Assembly: GCA_963703745.1 (NCBI GenBank)
Contig: CAVPFL010000002.1
Span: 1,240,001-1,304,000 of the forward strand
Reading direction: 5' to 3'
DNA from: AP-15 sp963703745
GTDB lineage: Bacteria > Pseudomonadota > Alphaproteobacteria > ATCC43930 > CGMCC-115725
Length of the DNA: 64,000 nt
Part shown: in pieces, positions 1-8,347 of the stretch
How positions within the stretch are numbered: the stretch's first letter is position 1
Layout of the letters: each line of letters starts with the position of its first letter
The notes under the pieces: generated by a model
What the model saw: the letters and a program-made list of their open reading frames with translations, nothing else
Database searches by the model: none
What the model was told of the DNA's origin: nothing
Position numbers and translations under genes: made by a program

Positions 1-465
1 GAAGCCGTAGCTATGCTCGGAAAACGTCGGGTCCCATTGCCCCTGAACAACCTGCAGCAGGGCTTGTTGGATCAGTCTGTCGACGACGCAAGGCACGCCG
101 AGCTTTCTGACCCCGCCGTCCGGCTTGGGGATTTCGACCCGTTTGACCGGCTGCGGCTGGTAGGTTCCCGCGAGCAGTTGAGACCGAATGCTTGGCCAGT
201 GCTCACGAAGGTAGTCCTTGGCGTCGTCAATGGTCATCCCATCCACGCCAGGACCGCCTTTGTTCTGTCGAACGCGTTTCCACGCTCTGACAAGATTCTC
301 TCGGTTGCACACCTCCTCCATCAATTGTTCCGTCACAGCCGAGCTTTCGGGTGCTGGCTTCGCCACGAATGGTTCGGTCCGTTGGTGACCGCTGACCGGG
401 GCTTCACCCTGGTCCGCCTGTTCCAAGGCCAGTGAGTACTGGATCTGCTGCCGCGTTCCATTCAT
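1..465 (-). CDS. ltrA: Group II intron reverse transcriptase/maturase, N-terminal 155 residues
   Basis: This is the partial intron-encoded protein of the LtrA family, which splices its host intron and reverse-transcribes it during retrohoming. The minus frame from ATG 465 is open to the window edge and begins MNGTRQQIQ. Visible family signatures are the RT-0/RT-1 stretch with GGPGVDG (about residues 70-76), the YQPQPVKRVEIPKPDGG segment (about 102-118), RKLGVPCVVDRLIQQAL (about 119-135) and SEHSYGF at the edge. The catalytic YADD box, maturase and endonuclease domains would be to the left, so whether the protein is intact cannot be judged. The plus-strand 140-codon frame over the same bases is an antisense shadow. 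Confidence 0.9.
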   Translation of the reverse strand, partial: MNGTRQQIQYSLALEQADQGEAPVSGHQRTEPFVAKPAPESSAVTEQLMEEVCNRENLVRAWKRVRQNKGGPGVDGMTIDDAKDYLREHWPSIRSQLLAGTYQPQPVKRVEIPKPDGGVRKLGVPCVVDRLIQQALLQVVQGQWDPTFSEHSYGF

Positions 466-940
466 GAGTCGCCAGTCCTACTTGCCACTCCCAATCGTTC
501 GGGCCTTCGGCCATCGTTTCCGGCTTGGCCTATCTGTTGCTCCGCCTTTCGGCCTTGGAGTGCCTCACTAGCCTTGCCGACGGCTTGACCTAATACGCCC
601 TCTGCTGACTTCTGCCCCGCGGTCAGACGGCCTCTCGACCGCCTCAGTCGCCCAGAGGCGACACGGGGCAGATCTCCCGGGGTAAGCTCAATCGCCTTCG
701 GTGCACAACCGCCGGATCTACGCTTCGCGCCCTTGATGGATATGGACTTCGCGATACGTTGCCCGCTCGTCCGGCGTTGGCGCCTCGTATCCGGTTTTTG
801 TTCATCGGCTCGCACCTTTGTTCCACGCTTCCTTCAGACCCCGCCTCGCGGCGATAGCCCTTGCGCATCACTAACCCTTCACCTCCATCAGGTTGGGTAG
901 AGGACTTTCACCTCCGAGCTATTGAACATGCCCGGCACAC
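1..940 (-). mobile_element. Group II intron, 5' part (runs off the left edge)
   Basis: The minus strand starts with the group II 5' splice-site motif GTGTG at 940-936. It continues with GGTGAAAGTCC at 912-902, a sequence typical of domain I, then about 440 nt of hairpin-rich non-coding RNA before the maturase start at 465. The 3' half (rest of the ORF, domains V-VI, 3' splice site) lies outside the window. The 5' exon just before the insertion point can fold as ACCGC/GCGGT (959-955 with 951-947) followed by TTCGTT. This resembles the terminator-like targets used by class C introns, but the subclass is not established here. The intron sits directly next to the left side of the IS91-type unit. 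Confidence 0.85.
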
Positions 941-1005
941 AACGAAACCGCTCCGCGGTAATTGGTGGCAAGACGAGGGGTTTCGGGAGTAGCGGGAAGC
1001 AGGCG

Positions 1006-1050
1006 TCCTGTCTTGAGATTGAGGGGCCAAAAACCTCACCCAAGACAGGA
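1006..1050. repeat. 10-bp stem-loop upstream of the IS91-type recombinase
   Basis: The arms TCCTGTCTTG (1006-1015) and CAAGACAGGA (1041-1050) are perfect inverted repeats. An inner GAGG/CCTC pairing lies in the loop. The hairpin ends 7 nt before the recombinase ATG at 1058. It could be part of the element's terminus or a regulator of recombinase expression. Confidence 0.6.
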
Positions 1051-1057
1051 GCCCGCA

Positions 1058-1956
1058 ATGACCGAGAAGGCCATCAGCCCCCTACGCCGGCGACTGATCG
1101 AGGACATGGCGATCCGCCGGCTCAGTCCCAAAACCCAGTACCAGTATATCCGCCACGTCAAAAAGTTTGCCGATTTCCTGGGCCGGTCTGCCGACAAGGC
1201 CACCGTCGAGGATGTCCATCGCTATCAGTTGTGGCTGGCCTCGATCGGGACGACGGTGGGAACCGCCAACGTCAGCGCCACTGCCCTGCGGTTCTTCTTC
1301 AAGGTCACACTGAAGCGCCACGATCTTGCCGAGGAGCTCATCTCGACCCGCGAGCCGCGCCGCCTGCCCGTTGTTCTGAGCCCGGAGGAGGTCGGTCGGC
1401 TGCTCGCCGCGGCGACGAACATCAAGCACAGGGCGATCCTGAGCTTGGCTTATGCCACCGGCCTGCGATCATCGGAGGTCGTATCGCTCAAGCTCACCGA
1501 TATCGATCGTGACCGGATGGTCATCCGCGTCGAGCAGGGCAAGAGCCTGCCCTCGCGAAAGCGGGGGGCAAGAAGGATCGGTATGTCATTCTCTCGCCCA
1601 TCCTACTCAAGATCCTGCGCGAATGGTGGCGCGTTGCGCGCAAGAAGGGATGGATGTCTCCCTCTCAGCCGTGGTTGTTTCCCGGCTACCGCGGGCAGCA
1701 TACGAGTGCGCGCCAGCTGCATCGGATCGTTCGCCTGGCAGCGGGGCGTGCCGGCATCACCAAGCGCGTCGGCGTTCATACGCTGCGTCACAGCTTTGCC
1801 ACCCACCTCTTGGAGCAAAAGACCGACATCCGCGTCATCCAAGTGCTGCTCGGACACAAGAAGCTCGACACGACGGCGCTCTACACCCGCGTCGCGATCC
1901 ACACGATCGGCCAGGTGACCAGCCCGCTCGACTTCCTGCGGAAGATGCCCGGCTGA
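1058..1956 (+). pseudogene. IS91-associated tyrosine recombinase, frameshifted by a 29-bp insertion
   Basis: This encodes an XerC/D-like phage integrase family protein that accompanies IS91 transposases. The start is MTEKAISPL at 1058. The first frame runs through the SAM-like DNA-binding domain and the catalytic Arg in ATGLRSSEV, then loses frame. The second frame (from about 1566) restores KKDRYVILSP, HTLRHSFATH (His-x-x-Arg), LLGHKKLDTT and the nucleophile Tyr in ALYTRV. The break is a 29-bp insertion: GGGCAAG occurs at 1537-1543 and again at 1566-1572, with a hairpin in between. Removing 29 bp gives EQGK-KDRYVIL in one 289-residue frame. As it stands the protein would lack its catalytic C-terminus. 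Confidence 0.85.
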
Positions 1957-1966
1957 CGCGCGGCCG

Positions 1967-3175
1967 TTGTCACGGCCAACGGTCGAGGTGGCGGACATCT
2001 TCCGCCACCGCGGGCCGGCTTGGCGTGCGTCTCATGCCGGCCATGTGAGCCTCGGCCAACTCAAGGTCATGTCGGCGATCGAGCGCTGCCGAACGGCGGC
2101 GCTGGGCGGTCATGTCGAACGCTGCGAGGCCTGCGCGCACCTGCGTATCTCCTACAACTCCTGCCGCAACCGGCACTGTCCGAAGTGCCAATCCGTTGCT
2201 GCCAAGGAGTGGCTCGCCGACCGCCAAGCCGAACTCCTGCCCGTGCCCTATTTTCATGTCGTCTTCACCCTGCCCGGACCGATCGCCGACATCGCCTATC
2301 ACAACCAGGCGGTCGTCTATGACCTGTTGCTCAAAGTCGCCGCCGAGACCCTGATCACCATCGCAGCCGACCCCAAGCACCTCGGCGCCCGCATCGGGCT
2401 CACCGCGGTGCTGCACACCTGGGGATCAGCGCTCACCCACCATCCACACGCCCATGTCATTGTACCCGGCGGCGGCGTCTCTCCCGGGGGCGAGCACTGG
2501 ATCGCCTGCCGGCCCAGCTTTTTTCTCTCCGTCGAGGTGCTCTCGCGCCTCTTCCGACGTTTGTTTCTCGAAAGGCTGACCGCCGCCTACCAAGCCGGGC
2601 GGCTCGAGTTCTTCGCCGACCAGGCCGCCCTCGCCGAGCCGGCAGCCTTCCAAATCTTCCTCGCCGCACTGCGCAAGATCGAATGGGTGGTCTATGTCAA
2701 GCGGCCTTTCGAGGGACCCGATGCCGTCCTCGCCTACCTTTCCCGCTACACGCACCGAGTGGGTATCGCCAATAGCCGGCTCGTCGCCTTCGACGGCGAG
2801 CGCGTGACCTTCAAATGGAAGGATTACCGGGCCAAGGCCGACGCTCGCTACAAGCTGATGACGCTCGACGCCGACGAGTTCATCCGCCGCTTCCTGATCC
2901 ATGTGCTGCCTGACGGATTTCACCGCATCCGTCACTACGGCCTTTTCGCCAATGCCAACCGGGCGAACAACATTGCATTGGCCCGCCGGCTCCTCGGCGT
3001 ACCCGACCCGTCGCCGCCCAGCGCGGACAGCGACGGCACCGAAAATCTTCACGAAGGCAGCGAGTGGAACGCTTGTCCTTGCTGCGGCGGGCGTATGGTC
3101 ATCATCGAGACCTTCGAACCCGGCTGCCAGCCTCGGCTGTGGCCTATCCCACCGATCGGGCTCGACAGCTCATGA
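1967..3175 (+). CDS. IS91 family transposase (HUH, Y2)
   Basis: This rolling-circle transposase of 402 residues nicks single-stranded DNA and becomes covalently attached through tyrosine. The N-terminal zinc-binding region has Cys53, Cys56, Cys66, Cys71 and Cys74. The HUH metal site is H161-A-H163 within HHPHAHVIVPGGG. The Y2 pair is Tyr257 and Tyr261 in YLSRYTHRVGIAN, which separates it from the single-Tyr ISCR branch. A second Cys cluster (NACPCCGGRM, 369-377) precedes the IGLDSS terminus that matches the usual family end, so the protein looks full length. It starts at TTG 1967, ten nt after the recombinase stop. Confidence 0.93.
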   Translation: MSRPTVEVADIFRHRGPAWRASHAGHVSLGQLKVMSAIERCRTAALGGHVERCEACAHLRISYNSCRNRHCPKCQSVAAKEWLADRQAELLPVPYFHVVFTLPGPIADIAYHNQAVVYDLLLKVAAETLITIAADPKHLGARIGLTAVLHTWGSALTHHPHAHVIVPGGGVSPGGEHWIACRPSFFLSVEVLSRLFRRLFLERLTAAYQAGRLEFFADQAALAEPAAFQIFLAALRKIEWVVYVKRPFEGPDAVLAYLSRYTHRVGIANSRLVAFDGERVTFKWKDYRAKADARYKLMTLDADEFIRRFLIHVLPDGFHRIRHYGLFANANRANNIALARRLLGVPDPSPPSADSDGTENLHEGSEWNACPCCGGRMVIIETFEPGCQPRLWPIPPIGLDSS

Positions 3176-3476
3176 CCATCACACCGCTGTCGCCATCCCC
3201 CTTCACCGCTTCCGTCCGACGCCGCCATTTCACCGGCAACGGCCACCCTTCGCCGACAGCGACCGCCAGCGCCGCCTTCGGCCGGCAAAACCCGGAGCAT
3301 CGAGTACCAGATCACTGCGCCGATCGCATCCGCGGTGGCCAAAACCGGCGCCGCGCCGCTCGCTCAACCGTCGCCCTATCCGGAACCGACAAATCAGATC
3401 AAGCAGCGCCGGCAAATTCCCCATAGACCGACACCACCGTCGGCGCGAACTCCCCCGCGGTTTCCTCCCTCGAGGC

Positions 3477-3535
3477 TTTTCGGACGCCTGCCTCCGTGCA
3501 GCCCCTCCGCCCGGTGACGGGCAGGCATCCGAAAA
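3477..3535. repeat. Large imperfect inverted repeat downstream of the IS91-type transposase
   Basis: The arms 3477-3492 (TTTTCGGACGCCTGCC) and 3520-3535 match at 15 of 16 positions around a 27-nt GC-rich loop. IS91 origin ends contain secondary structure near the transposase 3' side, so this may mark oriIS. It could equally be a bidirectional terminator. From 3176 to 3826 I see no convincing gene. Confidence 0.5.
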
Positions 3536-3644
3536 CCCTTAACGATTCCGGCCGTTCGTGCGCGATGATCGAACAAGGCGCCAAGGCCTCCTCGAAGGGA
3601 AGGCTAGTATTCAGATCCATTCAGATGATTCAGGCGCACTTTAG

Positions 3645-3737
3645 TTGTCATGCCCGGCCTTGTGCCGGGCATCTACGGAGACAGCAAGGCATGTGCTGTA
3701 ATTCGGGGATGGCCGGGACGAGCCCGGCCATGACAAC
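3645..3737. repeat. REP-like palindrome pair (GTCATGCCCGGC type)
   Basis: The left unit GTCATGCCCGGCCTTGTGCC (from 3647) is itself palindromic. The right unit at about 3707-3736 ends in GCCCGGCCATGACAAC, the inverted counterpart. The pair separates the IS91-type unit from the HAF-repeat gene and is one of several related intergenic palindromes in the window. The plus-strand frame across it is not a gene. Confidence 0.7.
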
Positions 3738-3826
3738 GAGTGAATCAGTCTGCTGACTCTAAGCACTAGTGCTTTTCCGGCGCGACCAATGCCACTCAAG
3801 ATACTCCCGAAGCGGGGCGTTTTCGG

Positions 3827-4975
3827 TCATGGAACTGGCGCGAAGTCCACGAACCCGTTCACGTTCCCCATAGCATCGGCAAAAAACCCGACGATAGCGC
3901 CGGCATTGTTGATCCCATTGATGGTAGTACCCATCACGTTGAATGCTGGTGGTGTTTGCACCGAACCGGCGGCATCGTATTGGTGCCAATCAGCCCCGTC
4001 GAAGACAAAACCATGCACAGTCCCATCGTTGGCGACGAAAGATCCGACGACTGCTCCGTGGTCATTGCAGCCGAAAGGTGAAAGACTTTTAACATTCGGG
4101 ATCTGCATTGCGTTGGGTATAAGGGGTAGGGTCCTGTTGAAGCTGTGGGCTGCCGTATTAAAAAACACCTCGAAACCGTGATTGATATCGTTGCCATCGG
4201 TATAAAAGCCGCATACCAGGTTGGTACCTGTTCCATTAGCGATGTCGCTGGTCTGGGTCGCGACGGCGGGGGAAAAGTTCGGTGGCACGAGCCCCAAATC
4301 GGCATTTACCTTTGCCGGCGTAAATTCTGTGAACCTCGCCGCAACGGGGGCGGTCTGAGTGTTGATTTCGGCAACGAAGCCATTCTCGTGGCCGGCATTA
4401 TCCATCCAGAACCCCGCCGCCCTCAAAGCGTTATTGATGCCGAGGAGATTTTGCATTGGCGTTGTGACGCGCGGCGGAAGACCTGCGGGGTCATCGATTG
4501 TTGATTGAACGCCGACAGAGTCCACGAAGCCGTGTGTAGCACCGGCGATATCGGTGTAAAAGCCGACGATATCGGCGAAAGGCGTCGCGCCGGCCAAGCC
4601 CGAGGCCTCGTTGATCCCGATAGCCTGGGTCTGGGTAGGACAGGGAGAAGGGGGAAACAACGTCGAAGGCGGGGCTGTGCAGTTCGCCACCGCGGTGAAG
4701 TTGTCTATTGAGTAGTGATTTGCCGGAACCAGCACATAGCCGTTATTATGAATTGCCATGCCATCACCCAAATAGCCGACGATGACATTTCCGCCGTTTA
4801 TACCAAGCAACTGATTAAACATCGGGTCGTTTTGATTATTGAGCACAAAGAAAGTTTGGGGATCCGCTGCTTGCGCTCCACTAGCCAGGACAAATGCAAC
4901 TGGCGCTAATCCAATGACTGCCGCCGCTGTCGTCAGTAGACGGCGCGTGAAGCCGGTTGGAACCTTTGGTTTCAT
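3827..4975 (-). CDS. Secreted HAF-repeat protein
   Basis: This 382-residue exported protein of the HAF extracellular repeat type has unknown function. A Sec signal peptide runs from MKPKVPTGFTRR through a hydrophobic core to AQA-ADP at about residue 36. The mature part is built of imperfect modules of the form GINNxGxIVGFYxDxxGxxHGFV, for example around IVGFYTDIAGATHGFV, LVCGFYTDGNDINHGF and IVGFFADAMGNVNGFV, and probably forms beta-propeller-like blades. I chose ATG 4975 because AAGGAG lies 8 nt upstream. The GTG three codons earlier would overlap that ribosome site. A broken relative lies immediately upstream. Confidence 0.8.
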   Translation of the reverse strand: MKPKVPTGFTRRLLTTAAAVIGLAPVAFVLASGAQAADPQTFFVLNNQNDPMFNQLLGINGGNVIVGYLGDGMAIHNNGYVLVPANHYSIDNFTAVANCTAPPSTLFPPSPCPTQTQAIGINEASGLAGATPFADIVGFYTDIAGATHGFVDSVGVQSTIDDPAGLPPRVTTPMQNLLGINNALRAAGFWMDNAGHENGFVAEINTQTAPVAARFTEFTPAKVNADLGLVPPNFSPAVATQTSDIANGTGTNLVCGFYTDGNDINHGFEVFFNTAAHSFNRTLPLIPNAMQIPNVKSLSPFGCNDHGAVVGSFVANDGTVHGFVFDGADWHQYDAAGSVQTPPAFNVMGTTINGINNAGAIVGFFADAMGNVNGFVDFAPVP

Positions 4976-5087
4976 ACTCTCCACTCCTTCAGTTGCTCGT
5001 CGATCCCTAGACGGGTCGTCTTCCTTCGAGCTTTCTTTTTATTGAGCGTCTGATCAGCCTTTTAGGCTCAGTATCGTTAGTGTGGGG

Positions 5088-5118
5088 TATAAACCATAAA
5101 AATTTACCATAAAGTCAA
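5088..5118 (-). promoter_or_regulatory. Possible sigma-70-like promoter for the HAF-repeat gene
   Basis: On the minus strand TTGACT (5118-5113) is followed after 19 nt by TTTATA (5093-5088). It lies in an AT-rich island (about 5085-5165) that contrasts with the GC-rich surroundings. The spacing is longer than ideal. A small AGCCT/AGGCT hairpin lies at 5054-5066 in the presumed leader. Confidence 0.3.
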
Positions 5119-5332
5119 CACATTTTTTCCGTGTTTCAAGCAAAAGTGTGATCTACTGAAAATTGTAATGGCGGGCGTCGAAATCGCCCGTAGCTCGGCC
5201 GAAGGTATTGCGACTACCGCTCTTCCGCTCGGGCTTGTTAGGCCGAATTCCGCTTGCCACCGAGGCTGCGCGAAAACTCCGACGTCCAATTTGCGTGTAG
5301 AATCCGGGAACGCACCCAAGCGGGTTTGGCAT

Positions 5333-5815
5333 CGGTCCAAAAGCCGCATACCAGGTTGTTATTAGTGATGTCGCTGGTCTGGGTCGCGACGGCCGCCCCA
5401 TTGGGAGTTAGCATTGCCGGCGTAAGTTTTATGAACCTCGTCGAAACGGGGGTGGCTCGTGGCCGGCATTATCCGTCCAGAACCCCGCCGCCCTCAAGCG
5501 TTATTGATGCCGAGGAGATTTTGCACTGGCGTTGTGATCTGCGGCGGAAGACCTGCGGGGTCGTCGATTGTTGATTGAACGCCGATAGAGTCCAAGAAGC
5601 GTGTGTAAAACCGGTGGCCTTGTCGGTGTAAAAGCCGACGATATTGGGGAAAGGCGTCGCGCCGGCCAAGGCCGAGTTTGGTCTGAGTGTTGATTTCGAC
5701 AACGAAGCCATGCGAACCGGCGGCATCGTAATTGTGCCAATCAGTCCCGTCGAAGACAGTCCCATCGCAGCACATAGCCGTTATTCGCAACCGCCATGCC
5801 ATCACCGGTCGCGAC
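5333..5815 (-). pseudogene. Rearranged remnant of a second HAF-repeat gene
   Basis: The minus strand contains recognisable pieces of the neighbouring HAF protein in a different order and with frameshifts. From the 5' side they are a scrambled MAIHNNGYVL-like piece (near 5805), FDGTDWHNYDAAG (C-terminal in the intact gene), HGFVVEINTQT (central), AGATPFPNIVGFYTD (N-terminal half), IGVQSTIDDPAGLPP and VATQTSDI-like sequence near 5390. No frame spans them. It therefore looks like a module-shuffled, decayed paralogue and not a simple truncation. Confidence 0.75.
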
Positions 5816-5901
5816 GGGCAGGCAGGCGCACCGGGATGCGCCGCACAACCCCGCGAAGGGGAATTTGGTTTGCCGCTTACGACCGACCATCGTAAACCTC
5901 T

Positions 5902-7782
5902 CTACCATCCGATTGAATCGCCGTCCTCTCTAAAATTCGAGCCGGCACGGTAGGTTCTATTCGAGCCGGTGGGGTCGGCGACCACCATAATTCCCTGGTA
6001 GCCACCGGCGATTTCGCCGCCCGCGGATGACGCGTTGTGACCCATTTTGATCAAGTCCTGTCCCACGAGATTGAACAGCTGAGACTCCAATTGCAGAGTG
6101 TTGCTTACCTGGTTGTGTGTAAAGCGCGCCATGTCGCCCGCCGCCTGAAGGTTCGCACCGAGGTCCAGGATGTTCACCAGTACCTGCATGTTCCCCATGC
6201 CCTGCTGGTCGCTGCCGTGCTGGCCCGTCATCAACAACGGACTGCCATCCTGCGTAACAAACATCGCCGAGAGCGTATTATAGGGGCGTTTGTGCGGTGC
6301 GATGACGTTGGGACTCTTGGGATCCAGGGTGAACAAGCCGCCCCTATTATGCAGGACGAAGCCATAACCAGGGATCGTAATCCCGGACCCGAAGGCAGCA
6401 AAATTGCTGTCGATCCACGATACCATGTTGCCCCAGCGATCGGCGGTAGAGAGATAGATCGTGTCGCCGCTGATAGCGGCACCCGTGAAACCGCCAACAA
6501 TAGGATCGAAGCTGGGAGGCGCAGTGGCGGAGGCTTCGCCGGGGTTGACCTTGCTGCACAGTGACGCAGCATAGGGCTTGGAGGTCAGTGTACCGACCGG
6601 TACCGATACGACATCGGGATCGGCGTTGAAGGCGTATGTGTCGGCATAGGCGAGCTTTTTCGTTTCTATCAAAGCATGCCAGAATAACGGGTTCGCGGGC
6701 CCGAGTGTGCTCAGGCTCTGCCCCGGATACCACTGGGGTACGCACTGCTCAAGAATGTTCAATGCTTCGATTATGCCCCATGCCTGCGAGGGCGCAGTCG
6801 TCCCATAAACCGTGAAATCACCGTGATAGCTGGTCGAAGCCGGGGTCACCCATTCGCCCTTGTAACTTGCAAGGTCTCGAAGCGTCATCGTCCCACCGAG
6901 CGCGTTGGACTTGGCTATGATGGCCCGGGCAATCTCTCCGTTGTAGAAGGCATCACGGCCGTTCTGCTGGATTAGCCGAAACGTGTGCGCCAATGCGGGG
7001 TTCGTAAAGATCGTGCCGGTTCCCGGGGGAACGCCGTTGATGTAAAAGGTATTGACCGAATCCGCGTCCAACTGCGTACAGCATCCGCGGAGCGGTAGGG
7101 CATTGGGCAGGATCCAGCGGCTGGCGATTTCCTCGGTAATGGCGAAGCCGTTCTCCGCGTAGTCAATAGCAGGATCCAAGATTTCTTTGAAGGTCATTGT
7201 CCCGAAGCGGTTGAGCACCTCCTGCCAACCCCAGAGGGACCCGGGCACGGTGACGGTGAGGATCCCACCTGAAGGCATTCCCGAACCAGGAGCAAAATTG
7301 GCTGGGTTCCAATTGTAACCGAGCGAGTTCATGCGAGCGAGCGAGAGGCCGCTGGGGGCGATGCCGCTGGCGTTTAGCTGGTATAATTTTTTTTCTTTCG
7401 CGATATAGGTGATCACGAACAAGTCACCAGCGATGCCCACATTCGGAGGGAAGGTGACGCCGAGCGTCGCCGCGGCTGCAACCGCGGCGTCAATTGCATT
7501 TCCACCCTGCATCAGAATTCGCGCGCCTGCCATAGCCGCCAGGGGCTGGACAGTCGTTACCATACCATTTCGTGCCATCACCTCCGAGCGGGTCTGCGGA
7601 ACCCACCCCTCCGCTCGATCGCCCCGGACTGCACTGCACCAAGGCGGGGTCGTTACTTCCGTGCACATCTGCACTGGCGGCGATTGGGCAACGGCAAAGC
7701 CAGAATTGAGGAGCACACCAGCGGTTAAAAGGAGGGCAGCGCGACAAATAAGCTTTCTGAAGCACGGAATTCTGCGATGCAT
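5902..7782 (-). CDS. ggt: Gamma-glutamyltranspeptidase, exported
   Basis: This Ntn-hydrolase cleaves gamma-glutamyl bonds of glutathione and related peptides, normally in the periplasm. The protein is 626 residues from ATG 7782, where GGAGGAGG sits 6 nt upstream. A signal peptide runs from MHRRIPCFRK to VAQ-S at about residue 33. Family landmarks are GGNAIDAAVA (about 93-102), VPGSLWGWQ, and the processing/nucleophile site GDTIYLSTADRWGN with Thr at about 441. The substrate loop follows (HNRGGLFTLDP). Autoprocessing before this Thr would give the large and small subunits. A longer in-frame start at 7815 lacks a ribosome site. Confidence 0.92.
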   Translation of the reverse strand: MHRRIPCFRKLICRAALLLTAGVLLNSGFAVAQSPPVQMCTEVTTPPWCSAVRGDRAEGWVPQTRSEVMARNGMVTTVQPLAAMAGARILMQGGNAIDAAVAAAATLGVTFPPNVGIAGDLFVITYIAKEKKLYQLNASGIAPSGLSLARMNSLGYNWNPANFAPGSGMPSGGILTVTVPGSLWGWQEVLNRFGTMTFKEILDPAIDYAENGFAITEEIASRWILPNALPLRGCCTQLDADSVNTFYINGVPPGTGTIFTNPALAHTFRLIQQNGRDAFYNGEIARAIIAKSNALGGTMTLRDLASYKGEWVTPASTSYHGDFTVYGTTAPSQAWGIIEALNILEQCVPQWYPGQSLSTLGPANPLFWHALIETKKLAYADTYAFNADPDVVSVPVGTLTSKPYAASLCSKVNPGEASATAPPSFDPIVGGFTGAAISGDTIYLSTADRWGNMVSWIDSNFAAFGSGITIPGYGFVLHNRGGLFTLDPKSPNVIAPHKRPYNTLSAMFVTQDGSPLLMTGQHGSDQQGMGNMQVLVNILDLGANLQAAGDMARFTHNQVSNTLQLESQLFNLVGQDLIKMGHNASSAGGEIAGGYQGIMVVADPTGSNRTYRAGSNFREDGDSIGW

Positions 7783-8347
7783 GGGTTTCCTCCTCCGCGT
7801 ATCGGTCGTGTACACACCAGTTAGGCTCGGACCTCGAATTGCTGTGTTTGGACCCTTTGTTCTATTCGAAAATTGACTGGGTTTAATCCGACATTGCCTG
7901 GATTCCCCGTGGTCCTAAGGTCAGGATCGCGTTCCCGGGTGTCTTTGGCAACGCTAAATCGCGCTTGGCCTGCCGGGTAGGCGTTCGAACCGATGAGTTG
8001 ACGCCACCACGACTTGAAATGCTGCGTCCGCCGTATCAAGACGCAGCCCTACTGTTGTCGCGTGCAGCTTCAGGATGCCCCGGTCCCGGGTCGAGACGCG
8101 AAGGTCGGCTTCGGGGCATTAAGAGCCGTTCCCGCCGTCGAGGCTGAGCGGCCGTTGTAGGTTTCGAAAGCGGTCAGTGGCTGTTGATGATTAGGCGACG
8201 CGGGCTTTCGTCAGGTTCTAAGTTAAGTTTCTGATCATCCGTAATACGGCGCCGAGAAATCAATCGTTCGAGAAGTGTCTGGGTTCGTTTGATTCATCGT
8301 ACGCTCAGAGGCAGATCCGTTCGGGCCCGATCGGCCCGCAATGTCGA
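7783..8347. other. Intergenic stretch without a recognised gene
   Basis: This stretch of 565 bp lies between ggt and the molybdenum hydroxylase gene. The short frames here have no ribosome site or family resemblance. The ggt promoter should lie at its left end, but I see no clear -35/-10 pair. Confidence 0.5.

Larger units (their letters stand above)
960..3540 (+). mobile_element. IS91-type insertion unit (approximate limits)
   Basis: The unit has the two-gene organisation common in one branch of the IS91 family: a tyrosine recombinase followed 10 nt later by a HUH-Y2 transposase. IS91 elements move by rolling circle and lack terminal inverted repeats, so the ends cannot be read directly. 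I place the left side near the stem-loop upstream of the recombinase (1006-1050) and the right side near the large inverted repeat at 3477-3535. The left flank is interrupted by the group II intron. The recombinase is frameshifted but the transposase is intact. Confidence 0.7.

Noticed and set aside
462..815. Minus-strand frame of 117 codons upstream of the maturase
   Set aside because: It lies in the structured 5' RNA of the group II intron; its peptide is Arg/Gly-rich without family signal.
3496..3756. 86-codon plus-strand frame
   Set aside because: It is made largely of the inverted repeat and the REP palindrome, with no ribosome site.
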